A stretch of DNA of 64,000 nucleotides from Ipomoea triloba (GCF_003576645.1 NC_044920.1:6629273-6693272), one strand, 5' to 3'; positions 1 through 11,499 are shown, counted from the first letter of the stretch. Notes: a model not told the origin generated them from the letters alone. Translations and numbers: made by a program.

Positions 1-422
1 TGACTCGATAGGAGAGGAATTTCAGGATTTTGTTGTTCAGGATTATTAGCTTGTGTGGTTTGTGATGATGGTAATGATAGGATTGGATCTTGTAAGGATT
101 TTGTACTTTGAGGGATATTCAAGGGGATAGATAGTCTATTTGTGAGAGAGGTTGACCTTCTGTGTTCATCCATGATATTAAACAGATTGAGTTTGGAGAA
201 AAGTGAAGCAGGAGGTTTAAGCTGATGTGGACCATACACAACGGTAGACACTGGGTTAACATCATCAGATATTGACAGATTTTTTTCAGGATCAGACAAT
301 TTTTCATGTTCATCATCTATGGGTTCTTGTTTTACAGAGACTAGAGGCAAGGGTTTTACTATAGTGATGTTTTCTGGGTTAGTTTCATCCTCAGTATCCG
401 ATAGAACAATTATATCCTGAAA
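1..422 (-). CDS. Open frame after pol with SUMO-type motifs, runs off left edge
   Basis: The minus strand is open without a stop from about 422 to the window edge (about 140 codons) but has no early ATG. It starts just after a TTTTTCAG acceptor-like site. Its N-terminal part reads DIIVLSDTEDE, which fits a SUMO-interacting motif (hydrophobic core plus acidic/serine tail). About 25 residues later comes VKQEP, which fits the SUMO attachment consensus. The rest is Ser/Pro/Gln/Asn-rich and looks disordered. Function is unknown. Confidence 0.45.
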
Positions 423-466
423 AATTTGTTAAAGACAGAAGCTATATAGTTCACATACGTACATTT

Positions 467-748
467 TTAAATAAAACAGTTAAGGGAGGAGGGTTTTTCA
501 GAATAAACCTCAGGATCCTTAGCTTTTGCTGTTTCTCCTTCCTGAACTGCAAGTGGTTTGAGGAACCCTTTCAAGTAATCTAGTTGCTCTGCCTTTGAGT
601 ACCATGACCAGATTGGTTCTCCTCCCGGAGGCTTCATCTTGTTGTTGACTATTATTACCATCTCTCGGGATGCCTGATGTTGAATTTCAGAGGGATATCT
701 GTTTGTGAGTCTGGAAAAATCGAAATATAGAGATTCATCTTGGTCCAT
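467..748 (-). CDS. Post-pol ORF of the Sirevirus-like element, first part
   Basis: An ATG at 748 opens 93 codons, beginning MDQDESLYFDFSRLTN, located 370 bp after the end of RNase H. Sireviruses often carry an extra, sometimes env-like, ORF here; this protein has no transmembrane segment and I do not recognise it. Before its stop there is a possible splice donor (GAG/GTTTAT, near 517). A possible acceptor (TTTTTCAG, about 423) lies before a second open frame in a compatible phase, so the two may be exons of one ORF. Confidence 0.5.
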   Translation of the reverse strand: MDQDESLYFDFSRLTNRYPSEIQHQASREMVIIVNNKMKPPGGEPIWSWYSKAEQLDYLKGFLKPLAVQEGETAKAKDPEVYSEKPSSLNCFI

Positions 749-1116
749 TGTAGCGATTTGTTTCAAGACTCCAGGTTTTGTGTGAAGCTTATGAGAAGTT
801 TTGCAGCTTTGAGAGATTCGGATGATCTTTTATTTCCTCTTATCGCAACTGGATTTTCAAAGGTCGAGGGACTCCATGATGACCTGCTTTTTCAGGTCAC
901 GTGATGAGGCGTGAAGAGAGTGGGAGTCGTGCTGATTTGACAGTTGTCATCTCCGTAATTAATGCTGTAGCAGCTTGGTCAGTGGGGTGTACTGTTCTTC
1001 AGTTATCTTATGCTTATCAAAAATGGACATCAATATTGTGCGAAGAAAAAAAATTCATAAAAAAAATTAAAAATTTCAAACTGAGTGGAGGATAAAAGTT
1101 TGTACCACTTACTGCA

Positions 1117-2556
1117 CTAGTTTTGTGGACTGTTACACATACCAAGTTCTGATTTGAGGGTGTTGAATCTGATTGGTTCCAACGCCTTTGTGAAAATATC
1201 CCCCAGTTGTTTATCTGTTGGTATGTAATGTAGTTTAATGTCTCCGTTTTCCACAAGTTCCCTGATGAAATGGTATCGGATATCTATATGCTTAGTACGG
1301 GAATGTTGTACAGGATTTTTCGCAATATTGATCGCGCTGGTGTTGTCGCAGTGAAGATCAGCACTACTGAACTTTAGACCATAATCGTTCACCATTTGTT
1401 TCATCCATATAAGTTGAGAGCAGCAACTCCCAGCAGCTATGTATTCTGCTTCTGCAGTAGATAATGAGATGGAGTTTTGCTTCTTGCTGAACCATGAAAC
1501 GAGGTTTTTACCTAAAAAGAAACATCCTCCCGATGTACTTTTTCTGTCTTCCAAGTTTCCTGCCCAATCAGCATCACTATATCCCAGTAGTTCAGTACCT
1601 GAGTCACGCGAATACCATAACCCATAGTTTACAGTTCCCTTAACATATTTGATGATCCTTTTGACTGCATTTAGATGTGCTTCCCTTGGGTTTGCTTGAA
1701 AACATGCACATAGGCCTACACTGAACATTATATCAGGCCTGCTTGCTGTTAGGTACAGTAGACTCCCAATCATACTTCGATAAAGTTTGCCTTCAACAGG
1801 TTTTGAGTCGGAATCTTTTGATAGTTTTACCGTAGTGGAAAGAGGGGTTTTGGCCTCTTTAGCAGAATCAATACCAAATCTTTTTACCACGTTTTGAGCG
1901 TACTTGGTCTGTGACAGAAATAGCCCTATTTCTATCTGTTTTACCTGTAATCCCAAAAAGCATGTCAATTCTCCGATCATGCTAATCTCAAATTCCTTTT
2001 CCACTCGAATAAATTCCTTAACATTTGTAGGCGATGTTGATCCGAACACGATATCGTCCACATAAACCTGGGCCACTGTTATGTGATCTGTGGTCTTTTT
2101 AACAAATAGTGTTTTGTCAGCTCCACCACGGATGTACCCATTTTTCAAAAGATATTGTGTGAGCCGTTCATACCAAGCTCTTGGGGCTTGTTTCAATCCA
2201 TAAAGGGCCTTTTTCAGTTTGTAGACGTGATTAGGATAATGTGGATCCTCAAACCCTTTTGGTTGAGCTACAAAGATTTCTTCATTGAGAAGTCCATTCA
2301 GAAACGCAGTTTTCACGTCCATCTGGTTCAGTTGAAAGTTCAGGATGTAGGAGACGGCCAATAATAGTCTTACAGACTCAAGTTTAGCCACAAGAGCAAA
2401 TGTTTCTTCATAGTCAATTCCTTCAATCTGTGAATAGCCTTGTGCCACTAGTCTGGCTTTATTTCTCACAACATTTCCCTGTTCATCGGTTTTATTTCGA
2501 AAGATCCACTTTGTTCCGACTACATTCGCATCAAGAGGGCATGGTACAAGATCCAT
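1117..2556 (-). pseudogene. pol: Reverse transcriptase and RNase H
   Basis: This is the longest intact stretch, 479 codons. RT motifs include [33 protein letters not shown], the [10 protein letters not shown] aspartate, and the active-site box YVDDIVFGS. RNase H follows with [27 protein letters not shown] and [17 protein letters not shown], ending near LGMCNSPQN. The domain order and sequences are those of Ty1/copia. A one-base deletion just upstream (near 2558) puts this segment out of frame with integrase. Confidence 0.95.
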
Positions 2557-2603
2557 ACCTCATTTCGTTCAAATTGCGCGAGTTCATCTTGCATAGCCCT
2601 TAT

Positions 2604-3345
2604 CTAGTTTTCATCTTGAAGTGCTTCTTTGTAGTTCTTGGGTTCAAATTTAGATGTGTAACAAGCATACCCAAATAACTCAGCAAGACTACCTCTTAAC
2701 ATTCCTCTGGTTCGAACACCTGTCGTGGGTGTCCCTAATATATTTTCTACAGGATGATTCTTTTGAACATGCGATGGAACCTGCTTTGGTTGTGTAGATT
2801 GATGAGAGTCTATGTTGGTATGTTGTTCAGTGTCTGGTTTTGAGTCATCTGGTTCGGTTTCTGACTCAGTTTTCTTGATTCCTTCTTCATCATCTGATTT
2901 CCTTTGGCTTTGGTCTAGTTCAGCAGCTGGTACACACTCACTAACAGTTTGTGGTTGATCATCTACAATTACATTGATTGATTCTTGGACAGTCTTGATA
3001 CGTTTGTTGTAAACCCTGTAGGCTCTACTGTTTGGTGAGTATCCCAAGAATATGCCTTCATCACTTTTTGGCTCAAATTTTCCAACCTTTTCTTTGTCAT
3101 TTAATATGTAACATTTGCTGCCCAAGATGCGAAAGTATTTCAAATTTGGTTTCCTTCCTCGCCAAAGTTCATATGGTGTATGCGACATCACTGGTCTGAG
3201 ATAAACTCTGTTGATTATATGACATGCAGTGTGTACTGCCTCTGCCCAAAAGAACTGAGGAAGGTTTTTCCTATTTATCAAAACTAGAGTCATCTCTTGA
3301 ATGGTTCTATTCTTTCGCTCTACTACTCCATTTTGCTGTGAAGAG
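2604..3345 (-). pseudogene. pol: Integrase C-terminal region and linker to RT
   Basis: After the frameshift near 3345 the reading resumes with QNGVVERKNRTIQEM, the usual end of the copia integrase core. It continues with the conserved FFWAEAVHTACHIINRVYL and EGIFLGYSPNSRAYRVYN segments, followed by a polar Ser/Glu/Asp/Gln-rich linker (2700-2990). Another frameshift separates this piece from reverse transcriptase. Integrase inserts the cDNA into chromosomal DNA; this copy is inactive. Confidence 0.88.
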
Positions 3346-4200
3346 TTTTGGGGGCTGAGAATTCATGACTGATTCCATTTTTGGAGCAGAAGTTAGAGAA
3401 GTCCTGATTTTCGAGTTCCCTCCCGTGATCCGATCTGATCCTCACAATTTTCCCAATGTGTGATCCTTTTTCTTTTTGCAGCTTCAAGCACAGTTTCTCA
3501 AATTGTTCAAGAGTTTCTGATTTGTTTCTGAGGAACATTACCCAGCAAAAACGAAAATAATCATCAACACAGACAAATATGTATCTTTTACCTCCCAGGC
3601 TTTCCACCTGTGTTGGTCCGATTAGGTCCATATGTAGAAGATCCAGACATGAAGAAGTTCCTATATGGTTGAAAAATTTGTGTGGGGCTCTGGTTTTCTT
3701 TCCCAGCTGACAAGGGCCACATATACAAGTTTCCTTGACTTTGAACTTCGGTATCCCTCTTACACATTCATGACTTATAAGTTGGTTCATATCTTGATGA
3801 TTCATGTGTCCAAGTCTTTGATGCCAGAGATCCGTGTTATCACAAGTTGTATTGCAGCACAAAAGATTAGAAGACAAAATATAACAATTGTCAGAGGATC
3901 TTGTACCTTCCATGATAACCTTGTTCTGTTTGTCCTTGACAATGCATCGATCTTTTGTAAATCCAACATTCAGCTTTTGGTCACACAACTGGCTGATGCT
4001 GATCAAATTTGCTTTAAGACCCTGAACCAGTAGAACCTTAGACAGTGAATGCAGTCCAGCTACGTTGAGAATCCCAATACCCATGATGTCACCTTTAATT
4101 ACATCACCAAAGGTTACTTGTCCGGTATAAGGAATGACATTCTTGAGAAATTCTTTAATGTCGATCATATGTCTAGAACAACCACTGTCGAAATACTATT
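3323..4200 (-). pseudogene. pol: Protease and integrase core
   Basis: The frame opens with a protease motif YFDSGCSRHM (catalytic D-S-G, about 4170-4195), preceded by an in-frame stop. The GAG-pre-integrase region follows, with the HHCC zinc site of integrase (HQRLGHMNHQ then CICGPC). Next come the catalytic acidic residues in LLHMDLIGP, the VCVDDY segment and RIRSDHGRELEN. Most copia elements have T where this copy has R before the final E of the D,D35E triad. The frame is lost by a one-base shift near 3345. Confidence 0.9.
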
Positions 4201-4207
4201 TTCCCTG

Positions 4208-5210
4208 TTATTTCCCAAAAAGCATAGAATAACAGACCAAATCTGACTTCCTTACCCAAACTTGACGACTGACTGGGGTGATCCATTTCTTCTGAAATTT
4301 GTCAGTTCTCTGATCACTGTAGAACCTGTAGCATTCAGGTCTTGCATGACCTTTCTTGTAGCAGAAATGACATATTGGAGTATATTTCCTCAAGGTTTTC
4401 TGGTTGGTTTCAATATTTGTCCAAGTGCTAGTACATGCAGGAACAAACTTAGTGGAAAAAGAATTTTGAGAGTTTCGAATGTACCCCAGACCATTTCGAA
4501 TGTTGGGTGATCTTCCGGAGTCAAGGATTTGATTCAGAGTTGATGTTGTGTTCATCATTTGGATTTGTTTCTTGAAGGCTTCCAATTCAACTGAGAGTAC
4601 CATCACTTTTGAGTTGGACTCAGCTAGTTCAGCATCTTTGTCAGCAACCTGTTTCTTCAAGGATTCAATGTTCTTTTCCAAGAACTCATTTTTGGAGTTT
4701 GTGGTTGTGTGAGTCTTCAAGAGAATATCCCATTTCTTGTACAGTTGAATGTAGGATTGTTCAAGTTCTTCATATGGTATTTTGTCTACATCTTCATGAT
4801 CTGAGCAATTTTCCAAGTCCGAGTGAGATTCAGCCACAATTGCAGTGAAAGCTACGAAGTTCCCTGATATTTCTTCATCTTCATCTTGAGTTTCTTCTGA
4901 GCATTCTTCATCACTCCAGGTGGTTGCATTCATGGATTTCTTCCTTTTAAGGTAAGTGGCACATTCCACTTGAATGTGTCCAAAACCTTCGCATTCTCTA
5001 CACTGAATTCCTTTGTTCTTGTTCTTGTTTTCTCCTTGTTGCCATTGATTTTATCGAGGCTGATTTGAGTATTGTCCTGATTGATTGATTAGACCAGTGT
5101 TCTTCTGATTGTTTGAATTTGATGATTTTCCACCGGATCGAGATAAGCTCGACGAAGATGGAATAGCGCTGTTCGATCTGTTTGGTTGATTCTTGCCTCC
5201 TTTGTTTCTT
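4208..5210 (-). pseudogene. gag: gag C-terminal part with two zinc knuckles
   Basis: This continues the frame of the preceding gag piece after stops near 5219 and 5053. It contains a first knuckle CRECEGFGHIQVEC at about 4960-5005, an acidic Ser/Glu/Asp stretch, a heptad-rich coiled-coil (about 4560-4800), and a second knuckle CHFCYKKGHARPEC at about 4345-4390. Both fit CX2CX4HX4C, the nucleic-acid-binding motif of Gag nucleocapsid. Paired knuckles separated by a coiled coil are seen in Sirevirus gags. A stop lies just before the protease. Confidence 0.83.
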
Positions 5211-5218
5211 CGATTTAT

Positions 5219-5994
5219 CTATTTTAGAATCTTAGTGAAGTTCCTGGTTATCATTGCCACAGATTCATCATCTAATTCTTCGAATTCTTCTTCGGAGTCA
5301 CATTCTTCGGTAATGAAGGCTACATTCTTACCTCTTTTTGAGTTGTTATCTTGCGATAAGATGTCCATTTCGTATGTCCTCAGATTACTCATTAATTCAG
5401 CAACAGATTTTGTTTTCCAACCAACACTCTCTTGAATTACAGTAACTTTCATTCTGAAGCGTACGGGTAGGGATCGAAGAATATTCCTAACCAGTTTGTC
5501 CAAGGAAAACGGTTCACCCAACACGGCGACTTCGTTCTTCAACTCTTGAACCCTAGCATTGAATTCGACAATAGTTTCTTCATCTTTCATCCGTAATTCC
5601 TCAAATCTGGTGAGGACTTGTTGCATCTTGGTTTGTTTAACAGAAGAGTCTCCTTCATATAGTTTTTCAAGAATCTCCCAAGCATCTTTTGCAGAGCTGC
5701 ATCCAGTGATTAACCCAAATTGACCTTCATCAAGCGATCCAGTGATTGTGTTTAGTGTCTTGTTGTTATTGTCACTGTTACTGATTTCTTCATCAAGCGA
5801 TCCAGGATTTCAGACTTGTCTTCTTGAATCCTTTTGGGGTGTGTCCACCTATGAGTAACAGCCTTCCAGACATTCACTCCTTGTGCATGAAGGTAGATCC
5901 TGGTTCTTGCCTTCCAGTAAGCATAATTGGTACCGATCAGCTGAGGAGGTCTAGCCTGCCCTTCCATGTCTTCTTTAGGAAACACAGTAGCCAA
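5219..5994 (-). pseudogene. gag: gag, capsid-like N-terminal part (UBN2 type)
   Basis: The reading begins at an ATG at 5994 with the usual copia gag opening (PPQLIGTNYAYWKARTRIYL) and shifts frame near 5750. It continues with the UBN2-type motif around LTRFEELRMKDEETIVEFNA and the following LVRNILRSLP segment, then stops near 5219. In working elements Gag forms the cytoplasmic virus-like particle. The frameshift and stop mean this copy cannot make a full-length Gag. Confidence 0.85.
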
Positions 5995-6071
5995 GCTTGA
6001 AGAAAAGGGTTAAAAACTAAGGAAAAACAGAGAGATTCAAAGGATCATTATCAATAGAAAGCCTTGAGACT

Positions 6072-6085
6072 GAGCTCTGATACCA
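6072..6085 (-). other. Primer-binding site, initiator tRNA-Met type
   Basis: The minus strand reads TGGTATCAGAGCTC. TGGTATCAGAGC is the standard plant copia primer site, complementary to the 3' end of initiator tRNA-Met. It sits two bases inside the LTR. Confidence 0.93.
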
Positions 6086-6087
6086 AA

Positions 6088-6894
6088 TGAAATTCTCAGA
6101 CTATTCTAATCAAGGTCTAAGATAATGAAAAAGTCTCCTAACTATTAAACCTAATTGCTAGATTTGTTAGATGACCCTCAACTACTTGCTGGCCTAGTGC
6201 AGAGAGAAGAGCAATTCGTATTAAACAGCAATTAAGAATAGTAGATATTAAAACAGTAAGAACACCAGAAATTGGTAACCCAGTTCGGAATCTCAATTCC
6301 TATGTCTGGCGGGCATCACTCTGATTGCCCAACTCTTCATTGATCAACTCTGTGAAATGTACCACACAATTACAGTAGAGAATCACGCGATAACTCTAGA
6401 AATCATCTGAGGCTCCATTCTAGAGTTCAACCTTGAAGAGTTTGACAAGAACTCGATCTCTCGATCTTCTTGAATTGAGGCTCCCCCTCAACGATAGCAC
6501 AACTTGCATTCAGAGTGATTGCTTGCCCAATACTTCATGAAGAAGATGTATCTTGAATCAAAGGTACGCTTTGTCAAGACTTCTTGTAATCACACATACG
6601 GAAACTTCACGTTTAGTCCTTTAGTGTAGAAACTCTCCAACAGGATCATAAGGGATCAGTCTCATATTTATCTTGCTTCTGATTCTGGTAGGTTGTTTGA
6701 AGTTTCCGTAACTAACCCTGATCCTCTTGCTTGACTTTGTTCTGTGTCTTGTTCTGTGAACTATCTTCAAAGTCTTCCAAGTCTTCTGAACTGTCTACTG
6801 AACTAAACTATTATAAACCTTCCATACTAACAGAGAACCTGTTTTTAAACTATCTGCTGAACTAGCAGAATTGTCACAAGAGCTTGGTACAACA
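6088..6894 (-). repeat. 5' LTR of the Sirevirus-like element
   Basis: On the minus strand the repeat begins TGTTGTACC at 6894 and ends TTTCA at 6088, giving TG...CA borders and about 807 bp. The primer-binding site follows after two bases. Candidate TATA elements on the minus strand lie near 6662-6675 (AAGATAAATATGAG) and 6805-6815. The partner LTR is outside the window, so the outer border rests on TG/CA and the position of the primer site. Confidence 0.8.
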
Positions 6895-7530
6895 TAGGGA
6901 TTTTCAAAACAGTTTTTTCTTGGTAATTTTATTAACAGTAATCTATGCTCTTCTTTTCTTTATCTCTTAAGGAAAAATCTATTTCATTTGAAGCATGATG
7001 CCATGAATCTACATTGTTCTTAACTTCTTTATGGTTATTTTGTTGGGAAACACTTATATATCTTAGATTTGAGCTTACATTGTTGATATTGTATGAAAAA
7101 ACCCATGATTTGCAACACATTGATGCTTACATTGCAAACCCTATGAGGAATTTGGGCATGTTTTATGTAGTTAGATTTTTGTATAAAATTGAGAACATAT
7201 GAAGAAAAATTTACAACTTTCTTGTTCCTAGGACCCCACATTGTTGATTCTTACTTTCTATTTGAAAAATTTTGAACTTGTGGGATCACTACATTTTTGA
7301 ACCTCACTCTAGTTTGAAGGAAGAAGATGAAGTTGAATTTCTATGTTGACTTTTGAATTTCAAATGATATTGTGCATTTATCTTACTCATTGTTTTCTTT
7401 TGAAATGCAAATCATGAGAAGAATATGCTAAAATTTTGTGTTATTTTGTTTCACAATGATAGATAGTGCCTTAAAGTGAGAAGAATATTTCCATGCAATA
7501 TATTTTAAAATTATTGACCATTTTATAGAA
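6895..7530. other. AT-rich stretch between the copia LTR and the Athila-type ORF
   Basis: No coding frame of interest. It is probably internal, non-coding sequence of the Athila-like element that follows, possibly the site into which the Sirevirus-like element inserted. Confidence 0.35.
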
Positions 7531-8873
7531 ATGTGTTCGCAATCGTTAACTGCTAATCAAAAGGAAATGAGAGCGAGAAAAGGGAAAGTCTCGATGATGG
7601 AAACATATTTGCCAAGAGCGAAAGAGGAAGAAGGAAACGAAGGAAATTCATGTCGCAGAATGAGCATGACTGTGAAAATGAGAAATTGTTTTCAATATTT
7701 GCTTGATCTCCCAGTTACTGGATGGAACTTTGTCGATCTAGCCATGTTGAATCCATTCCAGTGCCAACATTCGGTGGCTTGTCTCATCCACCAACCTTTT
7801 TGGAGTAGAATTTTTGGATGGCGCCACCCAACGTATGCGCCAGCAGTCTATGAATTTGTGACTAGCCTTGAGGTCACAGGAAGAAGCGGCGATCTAAGGA
7901 GCCCCACCATCCGGTTCTCTCTTTTAAATAACCCCTATCACATTTCGGTTGACACATTAGGAGTATTGCTCGGATTCTATAGCAAGGAAGACAAAGAGAG
8001 TACTTGGTATAGACATCTCCCTTGGAACTTCGGAGATTTTGAAACCCCAAAGAGATATTGGACGAAAATTGCAAAGCCAGGAATTGAATGGAGTGGGGCA
8101 AGAGTACTACAATCACAGATCCGAAGAGATGATATTCAGGTAGTTAGACGAATTTTGGCCCAATCATGGGAAGGGCGCAGATGCAATTTTGCAAAGGTCT
8201 ACAGAACTGATTTATTCGCGTTTTGGAGCATGGATACGAATACACCAGTGAATATGGGGATGGTGTGTAAGGGATGGCTGAAGGCACAACAGCAAGCAAA
8301 GGTTACTTTAGTATTTGTGGGACCATTAGTCATGCAACTGTGCATAGCCTTGGGATATAAGGCGAGGATGGAATAGATCAAGGAGATCGTGAAAGAAGCA
8401 ACTATGACTCCTCTATCGCTCAAGGATCTATCCATCTTGAACCTCAGCCGAACACGAAGAGTTAAGAAAGAGGCAAAGGAACCAAAAAGAAAGTGCCCAA
8501 GCCACCAAAGGTGGAAATTAAACCACCAGCTCCTTCTTCATCCTCGACAACTTCGCAACCCACCACACCACTTGGGCAAACTCCAGCATCCCCAGAAAAT
8601 CAACCTTATTCTCCCCTAGTCTTATCTCCAAATAACTCTATCTTCTCCGAGTCAGTAGCCCCGTCCACAAAAGATCCAACTCCGACTCAGTCATCTTCAC
8701 TTCCTGCAGCTCCCTCACGATTCACCAAAGTTACCGACTGGAAGACAATGCAAAGCTTCCAATATGAACTACATCTCGAGCAAGAATCATTTCTGGAAAA
8801 GAGAGAAGCTAGACACTACGAGCTCCTCGAGGAAATGAGTATGCAAATTGACTTCCTTCGGAAAGAACTTTGA
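7531..8873 (+). pseudogene. Athila-type gypsy ORF, degenerate
   Basis: The ATG at 7531 opens 281 codons. The central part (HPTYAPAVYEFVTSLEVTG, then IRFSLLNNPYHISVDTLGVL) fits the family known as Arabidopsis retrotransposon ORF-1 / plant transposon protein found in Athila elements. A TAG at 8374 interrupts it. The same frame continues to about 8490, then a frameshift leads into a Ser/Pro/Thr-rich and coiled-coil tail (8493-8873). The TGA stop coincides with the first three bases of the following LTR. Role in the element is unknown. Confidence 0.65.
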
Positions 8874-9500
8874 TAAGCTCCCAAGATACCCATTATTTGA
8901 GTACAAAGTAGGGTGCTTTATAACGTTTTTAGTATCCTTAAATGATAATTTTATGATGATTTGTGCTTTAAATTCATTAACCGCACACAAAGCTACCTTT
9001 GGCATGAATTGAGACAATACTGAGGTCCCAGGAGCTATTAGGAACAAAAAACGAGCTAAATAAGCAAACCGAGCAAGTCTGGAGCCCCGAAGGACCCGGG
9101 TGAAGCCCACACGCATGTTGGTGCACGTGGCAACATTCTAGTAGCCAACCACGCATGCCACCACGCGTGTGGGAGGCATGGTTGGAACACTGCGCGAGAA
9201 TATTTCCTAGGGCGAAATTTCGGAGACTATTTAAGCCCCCTTGATAGAATTTCAGAGGGGAGCCCCTTTTTCCATTTTTGTGAGAGTTCCTCCTTCTAGC
9301 AATTTTCATTCCTTAGTTTTTAGGATAGTTTAGTTTAGCAATTTCTCCTTGTAGAAAGACAACAAGCTTGGATTGAAGAAACACTTCAATACTAGGTGAT
9401 TTCTATTACATCTTAATCTATTTTACTATTTTGTTCTTGGATTGAATTAGCTATTGCCTTAAATTCTTGAATATGTGTGGCTAGTTTAATCTAAGGATTT
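8871..9500 (+). repeat. LTR of an Athila-like gypsy element, right border unclear
   Basis: It begins TGATAAGC directly after a purine-rich GGAAAGAACTT, matching the start TGATAAGTGCC of the gypsy-like LTR at 18.9-20.25 kb. Shared internal signatures are AGGGCGAAATTT followed by a TATA-like CTATTTAAG and a CCCC run. CACGCGTG-type palindromes lie at 9108-9172. The right end was not found; it fades into AT-rich DNA after about 9500. Confidence 0.6.
9227..9234 (+). promoter_or_regulatory. TATA-like box of the Athila-like LTR
   Basis: CTATTTAA just after AGGGCGAAATTTCGGAGA and before AAGCCCCC. The position is equivalent to CTATATATATG in the related gypsy-like LTR. Confidence 0.5.
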
Positions 9501-10133
9501 GGATTGTGTGAAAATATGTTGCTAGTGCTAAACCAATTAAACGAGTTGAACCAAAAAAAAATAACGAAAGAAAAATATGAAAAGATAAAAATCCTTTTAC
9601 TAATAATATGAAAAGTCATTAAAAGGACTAAAAGTATCTAAAAAACAATAATCTAGAATGTTAAATGACAAACTAAATTTAAAATTACCATCAAGCTAAT
9701 GAACCTCAGGTAGAATTAACTCTCTTATATGATTATATCATCATTATTTCAATTTGTTGTTACTCGCACAAGTTTAATGATAAAAGATTCTAGTGCTCAA
9801 GTTTTTTAAGCACTATATTTTATCCCTTTCATTAGTTTCTTATGTACGTGAATATGTCAAAAACATGTAATTTATTTTCTGCAACTTTTTAAAAAATTAA
9901 ATTGAGCATAAATTAATTTGTTTTTTTTAAACAATTCATTTGTTGATTGCACTATAAAATTTAAATATTTCATCCGAATTTACTCAAAATTGAAGTCGAG
10001 GTAGGATATGCTTCATGCTTAGTTCATTTAGGTGCCTTAGACTTGAATTCCATACATATCTTAATAACCTGAATCTAATCAAATTGATTTAAATGTTAGA
10101 TTATATAACTAATTTCAAATTGTATATAGTAAA
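9501..10133. other. AT-rich DNA without recognisable features
   Basis: Mostly A/T-rich low-complexity DNA; no gene or repeat border could be supported. Confidence 0.4.
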
Positions 10134-10275
10134 TTACTTATCACACACGCATTGCGCGATTAAACCAATGCCCAATGCGTATTTTTAAATTAGTATTCCT
10201 TAATTGGTTAAAGTAGTCATATAATAATGAGAGAAAAAAAATATGCTAAATTAATAAAATAAAATAAAATGCTAA

Positions 10276-10278
<3 letters not shown>

Positions 10279-10316
<38 letters not shown>
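10279..10316. repeat. (AAT)n microsatellite
   Basis: About 12 AAT units inside the left Helitron; the right Helitron has a shorter ATT tract at the same place (17183-17240). Confidence 0.9.
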
Positions 10317-10317
<1 letters not shown>

Positions 10318-10339
10318 GGGAGAAAATTTGACTATTTAC

Positions 10340-10654
10340 TTACTGTTTCATCCTCAAGATGATGAGCATATACTTTCTCTCAGGCGTTCCAATAGCGTTT
10401 TTTGGTTCGTTTTTTCTTAATGACATGAACTGACAACTCCAGCCCACAGTTTGTGTGTTAATATCAATTAACTTTACTGCATTTGTCATTACTAATATCC
10501 TTGTGCCATGGAAAATATGTTCATAAAAGGATGTTATGAAATAATATAATGGGAACCACAACATAAATTCAAAAACCATAGAAGAATATAATGAGAACCA
10601 CAACATTACAACATTACATGTAAGGATACAAGTATAGATGAACATATTATACAA
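10340..10654 (-). pseudogene. RPA-like OB-fold fragment in the left Helitron
   Basis: The minus frame contains FHGTRILVMTNAVKLIDIN then VGWSCQF and a degenerate tail. With the plus-strand copy (VGWSCTVHVIKK, KKYMLIVLEDE) it resembles the W-x-V-x-V-I-x-K ... L-L-x-D-E pattern of replication protein A large-subunit-like OB folds, which plant Helitrons often carry. The match is by eye only; the frame is broken and truncated. Confidence 0.4.
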
Positions 10655-11357
10655 TAGATATATTTACATAACGATATTGAAGTTATACTAATTAATGGGT
10701 ATACTATCATTAATTTTTTTTAAAATAAATTGTAATCATTATGAGTACAAATACAAATAGTAGAATTAGCATGATAATATTTTGATAATCATACCTATTA
10801 CCTATAGAATGTCAAGTAGATGGTGTGTTGCATAATATGTTAGGTTTAGTTTTGGGTGAATACCAGTGAGAAGGGAAGGAGTTTATATACTGTTGTTTTA
10901 GATAGAATAATGGTTTAGTTAGAAATCTATACAAAATTGTATTATAGAATCTTATTAAGATTTCAATATTCTAATTTTAAGTTAGGAATCTATACAGAAT
11001 TATATTATAGAATATTGCTTTTAAGTTAGGAATCTATACAGAATTGTATTATAGAATATTGCCAATTTGTTTGAAAACTGCAATAAAGAAACAAATTGCC
11101 TAAAGAATTTAATGTTAAACTTTCGTTATATTTAACGAAAAAATTATAAAAGATTAGGATATATTAGGAATTTAATTGGAAGTTGCACAATAAGAAGAAA
11201 ACAAAGTACAATATGTTATAGCAGACTATTACACCAACATTTTTTTAGTTCCAATTAAGGGTCTAACATTATTGACTCTTATTATAAGTGTAGATATAAT
11301 TAATCTTGTTTATTAATTGTTGATAAATAATTAAGCTAAGTAACATCAACAATCGCC

Positions 11358-11485
11358 AATAACCTTGTGGTAAGTGGCATGTATAGTGACTCTCCCAAAT
11401 AAGGAGGCATGAGATCGAGCATCAGTAGATAATAGATACTACAATGTAATGGTGCCAACAATTTTCAACCAAAAAAAATATTTTT
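11358..11485 (+). mobile_element. Degenerate tRNA-derived SINE
   Basis: Contains AACCTTGTGGTAAGTGGCATG (A-box-like), then GACTCTCCCAAAT, then GAGATCGAGCATCAGT (decayed B box) and an A-rich tail. This is the same layout as the better-preserved SINE at 13236. The tail motif ACTACAATGTAA recurs in the SINE at 53.7 kb. Confidence 0.6.
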
Positions 11486-11499
11486 TTTTTAATTTGTTC

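Larger units (their letters stand above)
1..6894 (-). mobile_element. Sirevirus-like Ty1/copia retrotransposon, 3' end outside window
   Basis: The element runs right to left. In order it shows a 5' LTR, a primer site matching initiator tRNA-Met, gag with two zinc knuckles, protease, integrase, reverse transcriptase-RNase H (copia order), and about 1.1 kb of extra sequence after pol. Two CX2CX4HX4C knuckles and a long post-pol region are typical of the Sirevirus lineage. The polyprotein is broken by several frameshifts and stops, so this copy is dead. The left window edge cuts it before the 3' LTR. The bases after the LTR (6895-6899, taggg) would be one copy of the target duplication. Confidence 0.93.
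10134..11294 (-). mobile_element. Helitron, left copy (minus strand)
   Basis: On the minus strand it starts A/TCTACACTTATAATAAGAG at 11294. It ends near 10134 with the hairpin CGCGCAATGCGTG and GATAAGTAAT, a decayed form of GATAACTAGT. It is the inverted relative of the copy at 16220-17694, sharing both ends, a promoter-like segment and an OB-fold-like coding piece. Length is about 1.16 kb. Confidence 0.72.
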
